This document shows, piece after piece, positions 61,390 through 64,000 of a DNA stretch of 64,000 bases; positions within the stretch are counted from its first letter, which is position 1; every line of letters starts with the position of its first letter. The translations under genes and the position numbers were made by a program. Source of the stretch: Paludibacterium yongneupense DSM 18731 (lineage in GTDB: Bacteria; Pseudomonadota; Gammaproteobacteria; Burkholderiales; Chromobacteriaceae); the NCBI RefSeq assembly GCF_000422925.1, contig NZ_KE383957.1, positions 141,787-205,786 on the forward strand, written 5' to 3'. Under the pieces are notes generated by a model. The model searched no databases. It was not told the origin of the DNA and saw only the letters and a list, made by a program, of their open reading frames with translations.

Positions 61390-62564
61390 GCGTGCGATGT
61401 CTCCAGAAAAGCGATGCCGACTTTGAACAAGGCATCGGCCACGATGGCCAGGGCGACGACGGGAATCACGCCGAGCAGCACCAGATCCAGCGCACTGCTG
61501 AGCAGTCCCTGGAACATCAGTGCGCCAAAACCGCCGGCGCCAATCAGCGCGGCGACCGAAGCCAGACCGATGGCCTGTACGGCGGTGACGCGCGCACCGG
61601 ACAGCATTGACGGCAGGCAGAGGGGAAGTTCGATACGCCAGAAGATCTGGCGCGCCGTCATGCCCATGCCGGCGGCCGCTTCTTTTGCCGTCGCCGGAAC
61701 CAACTGCATGCCGGCGCAGGTGCTGCGCGCGATCGGCAGCAAGGCATACAGCGTCAGAGCGATGACCGCCGGGGTCATGCCGACACCGGCGATGCCGAGT
61801 GCCGGCAGCCGCGCGGCCAGTGCGGCCAGCGGAGCGATCAGCAAGCCGAACAGGGCGATGGATGGAACCGTCTGGATCAGGTTGAGCACGGAGAAGATCG
61901 CGCGTCGCAACGAGGCGCGGCGAAAGGCGGCGAGCCCGAGCGGCACGCCTAGCAGCAGGGCGGGAACGACCGTCAGGACGACGATCTGCAGATGCTGGAG
62001 CAGTGCGTCATCGAACGCTTCTTTGCGGTTGGCGTATTCACGCAGGATCGATGTCTGATCCAGTTGCCCGCTCCACACCAGCCAGGCCGCGGGGAGCGAT
62101 AGCAGCGAGAGCAGCAGTGTCCGCCGCGGGGTGGTGGCGGCGTAGCGGGCCGCGGCTTCGGCGCCGAGCAGACCGAGCAGGAGGATGGCCAGCCAGAACC
62201 CGCCACCGAACGAGGTGCGCCCGAATGGGGTGTCGGGGCCGACGCGGTGTGCGGCTTCGCTACCTGCGAGCGCCAGGAGCGAGAACAGTGCGAGCGCGAC
62301 AGCCAGTAATGTCAGTCCGGCTCCGCGCCGGCCCGGGCGCAGCCAGGGAAGGAGCGGCAGAACAAGCAGCGGCAGGGCCAGCGCTGCCCGTTGTCCGTGC
62401 AGCAAGGAAATCAGGCTGATGCCATGTCCCGTCAGCAGGCGGTTAGGGGCATGCGAAAGCAGGGGCAGACCGGCCAGTGACAGTGACAGGGCTGCGACAA
62501 GAAACGCGGGCACCCGCTGCGGGTGACCGAGTCCTTGGGCGATCGTGGCGGAAGCGATGCTCAC
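61386..62564 (-). CDS. Osmoprotectant-type ABC permease (YehY-like, extended N-terminus)
   Basis: A 392-residue permease. The start is taken as GTG at 62564 (VSIASATIAQGLG), overlapping the stop of the binding-protein gene as GTGA. The longer open frame to 63740 is antisense of that gene and not coding. The first 180 residues form several extra hydrophobic segments, as in E. coli YehY. The conserved transport module follows (about 190-385, EAFDDALLQHLQIVVLTVVPALLLGVPLGLAAF and VPATAKEAAAGMGMTARQIFWRIELPL in parts). It forms the channel with the permease at 59654. Confidence 0.88.
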   Translation of the reverse strand: MSIASATIAQGLGHPQRVPAFLVAALSLSLAGLPLLSHAPNRLLTGHGISLISLLHGQRAALALPLLVLPLLPWLRPGRRGAGLTLLAVALALFSLLALAGSEAAHRVGPDTPFGRTSFGGGFWLAILLLGLLGAEAAARYAATTPRRTLLLSLLSLPAAWLVWSGQLDQTSILREYANRKEAFDDALLQHLQIVVLTVVPALLLGVPLGLAAFRRASLRRAIFSVLNLIQTVPSIALFGLLIAPLAALAARLPALGIAGVGMTPAVIALTLYALLPIARSTCAGMQLVPATAKEAAAGMGMTARQIFWRIELPLCLPSMLSGARVTAVQAIGLASVAALIGAGGFGALMFQGLLSSALDLVLLGVIPVVALAIVADALFKVGIAFLETSHA

Positions 62565-63490
62565 CGGATAAAGCCTTTGCTCTTCAGATAGTCGTGCGCC
62601 ACCGTTTTTGCATCCTGCCCCTCGATCGCGATCTTCGCGTTCAGGGTTTGCAGGGTCGGGCCGTCCAGCGAGGCGAATACAGGTCTCAGCGCGGCCTGGA
62701 TTGCGGGGTGGCGGGCCAGTGTGTCGGCGCGGATGATGGGGGTCGGCGCATAGATGGGCTGCACCCCTTTGGGATCGCTCAGGGTGACCAGCCCCAGGGC
62801 GGCCACCGGGCCGTCGGTGCCGTAGGCCATGGCGGCGTTGACACCCGACGTGCGTTCGGCTGCAGCCTTGATGGTGACGGTGGTGTCGCCGCCGGCCAGC
62901 GTCAGCAACTGGTCCTGCTTGAGAGAGAACCCGTAGGCCGTTTCGAAGGCCGGCAGGGCATCCGGACGTTCGACGAATTCGGCCGAGGCCGCCAGCTTGA
63001 ATTCGCCGCCCGCGCTGACCCATTTGGCGAGGTCGGCCAGCGATTTGAGATGGTGGGCGTTTGCCACATCCTTGCGGACGGCTATCGACCAGGTGTTGTT
63101 GGCAGGGGCGGGGTCGAGCCAGACTATCCTGTTTTTTGCGAAATCCAGCGCTTTGACCCGGGCATAGCCGGCTTTGGCGCTTTTCCAGACCGGGTTCGAT
63201 TCTTCGGAGAAGAAGAAAGCCCCGTTGCCGGTGTACTCGGGATAGATGTCGATTTCGCCGGCGGCGATGGCGCTGCGCACGACCTTGGTCGTGCCCAATT
63301 GCACCTTGCTGCTGGTTTTGATGCCTTTGCTCTCCAAAACTTGCTGAATGATGTTGCCGAGCAGCGCGCCTTCGGTATCGATTTTGGAACTGACCCGAAC
63401 CGGAGTTTGTGTCGCGGCGTACGCGCTCGGGGTCAGCATCAATGATGACGCCAGCAGAAGAACTGCCAGCGGGCGTGTTCGTATGCTCAT
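62561..63490 (-). CDS. Osmoprotectant-type solute-binding protein (OsmF/YehZ-like)
   Basis: A 309-residue periplasmic protein with a signal peptide ending PSAYA-ATQT. The fold marks are VRVSSKIDTEGALLGNIIQQVLESKGI, KVQLGTTKVVRSAIAAGEIDIYPEYTGNGAFFF and MAYGTDGPVAALGLVTLSDPKG. OsmF/OpuCC proteins bind quaternary amines such as glycine betaine through an aromatic cage; a few related proteins bind ergothioneine. Link with a molybdoenzyme makes an ordinary osmolyte role less certain. AAAGG precedes the start by 6 bases; it is the first gene of the operon. Confidence 0.92.
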   Translation of the reverse strand: MSIRTRPLAVLLLASSLMLTPSAYAATQTPVRVSSKIDTEGALLGNIIQQVLESKGIKTSSKVQLGTTKVVRSAIAAGEIDIYPEYTGNGAFFFSEESNPVWKSAKAGYARVKALDFAKNRIVWLDPAPANNTWSIAVRKDVANAHHLKSLADLAKWVSAGGEFKLAASAEFVERPDALPAFETAYGFSLKQDQLLTLAGGDTTVTIKAAAERTSGVNAAMAYGTDGPVAALGLVTLSDPKGVQPIYAPTPIIRADTLARHPAIQAALRPVFASLDGPTLQTLNAKIAIEGQDAKTVAHDYLKSKGFIR

Positions 63491-63600
63491 GAGATGCCTT
63501 TCGTTTGGAGCCGGGTCCGACCTGCGGCGGGACGAGTCGGCCCGGGATGATGGTCTCCGAGTCTAGTGGCGGCCTCTTTATTACTGCAAGTAAGATAAAA

Positions 63601-63627
63601 TTATTCAAATAGCAGAAATTCGAATAA
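63601..63627. repeat. Inverted repeat within the operon promoter
   Basis: TTATTC (63601-63606) and GAATAA (63622-63627) are inverted arms around a centre that also contains ATTCAAAT / ATTCGAAT direct-repeat-like octamers. It lies in the presumed -35/-10 zone of the minus-strand importer operon and may be an operator. Confidence 0.4.
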
Positions 63628-63960
63628 CGAGACGAGCCGAATCCGGCCGCTTCGAGGCTGCCGCGCGTCATGTGCGATCGGTCGGGGGAAAGGGCGTCGC
63701 CGCCCGCGTCCCGATTCCGGCAGGGGGGGGCGATGAACATGCCTCTCTGCCGGGGGTGGGGCGAACGCGGAAACGAAACGATCTGTGATAGTATTTCGCG
63801 AAATCGCCGGGTGAGCAGTCCGACTCGCGGCGGCTTTGGGGGCGTGCCTCCGCGCGTTTCCCGACCATGATCACGCCATGCGGCGCCGGCCCGAAAACCG
63901 ACTCCCTGTCTTCAGGAGTCTTTCGTGCCCGCGCGGCTCGCACGGGAAGGATATCTGCTT

Positions 63961-64000
63961 GTGTCGAATACGACTTCAGCCCGATTCGGTCGCTCCGGGG
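63961..64000 (+). CDS. Possible start of an unidentified gene (partial)
   Basis: A GTG at 63961 follows GGAAGGA by about 9 bases and opens a frame VSNTTSARFGRSG that runs off the window. Only 13 codons are visible; this is a guess based on the ribosome binding site and the leader-like hairpins before it. Confidence 0.25.
   Translation, partial: MSNTTSARFGRSG

Larger units (their letters stand above)
63491..64000. promoter_or_regulatory. Upstream region of the importer-molybdoenzyme operon, and window end
   Basis: 510 bp with no confident gene. An AT-rich section at about 63575-63630 should hold the promoter of the minus-strand operon: on that strand TTGAAT is followed after 17 bases by AGTAAT. 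Also present are the inverted repeat TTATTC / GAATAA (63601-63627), the 12-bp palindrome ATTTCGCGAAAT at 63793-63804 and a hairpin GACTCC / GGAGTC at 63900-63920 followed by TTT. The right part resembles an untranslated leader. Confidence 0.45.

Noticed and set aside
62565-63740. Long N-terminal extension of the YehY-like permease to 784 residues
   Set aside because: It runs through the binding-protein gene in the wrong frame; a GTG start at 62564 overlapping the stop fits operon style and homology.
63668-63943. 91-codon minus-strand open frame at the window end
   Set aside because: Arg/Pro-rich, no ribosome binding site and no recognisable domain.

Overview
The window looks like the chromosome of a facultatively anaerobic, high-GC proteobacterium, most likely a beta- or gammaproteobacterium. 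The evidence is tight operons with ATGA start/stop overlaps, a group 4a [NiFe]-hydrogenase, an E. coli-like formate dehydrogenase H and an OsmF/YehZ-type importer. The genus cannot be fixed from the sequence. I found no rRNA, tRNA, CRISPR array, insertion sequence or phage integrase.

Region 1 (1-7.1 kb, minus strand) is an accessory locus, partly AT-rich. It holds an NlpC/P60 protein, a degenerate paralogue of it, an unrecognised 383-residue protein, a large RHS/YD-repeat protein and the start of a separate RHS core gene that runs off the window. Region 2 (7.4-28.8 kb) is a complete formate-hydrogen metabolism locus: a formate/nitrite channel, the hydrogenase-4/formate hydrogenlyase operon hyfABCDEFGHI-hycH-hycI, the maturation operon hypABFCDE, and a divergent hydN-fdhF pair whose FdhF has Cys instead of selenocysteine. 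Sigma-54 promoters and shared GTCGAC-containing elements sit before both hyfA and hydN, so the two units are probably co-activated by a formate-responsive enhancer-binding protein encoded elsewhere.

Region 3 (28.9-36.5 kb) is a mixed stretch: two GNAT acetyltransferases, a Ser/Gly-rich protein, a secreted protein, LemA, two TPM-domain proteins and a copper P-type ATPase behind a CsoR-type operator. Region 4 (36.6-44.6 kb) is methionine salvage: a ribose-type ABC importer translationally linked to mtnK-mtnB-mtnD-mtnC, with mtnA convergent. The importer probably brings in methylthioribose or a related sugar.

Region 5 (44.8-56.7 kb) contains cysE and then an eleven-gene plus-strand run: two solute-binding proteins, an FAD oxidase, an aminotransferase, two permeases, an ATPase, a glutathione S-transferase, a thiol dioxygenase, a four-domain rhodanese and a cystathionine beta-lyase-like enzyme. 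Together they look like an uptake and breakdown system for a sulfur-containing amino acid. Region 6 (56.7-63.5 kb, minus strand) links an osmoprotectant-type ABC importer, through 4-base overlaps at every junction, to a cytoplasmic molybdopterin oxidoreductase, followed by a DUF1847 protein. This pairing is the most promising candidate for an undescribed system in the window. The last 500 bases are an untranslated region with a possible partial gene at the edge.
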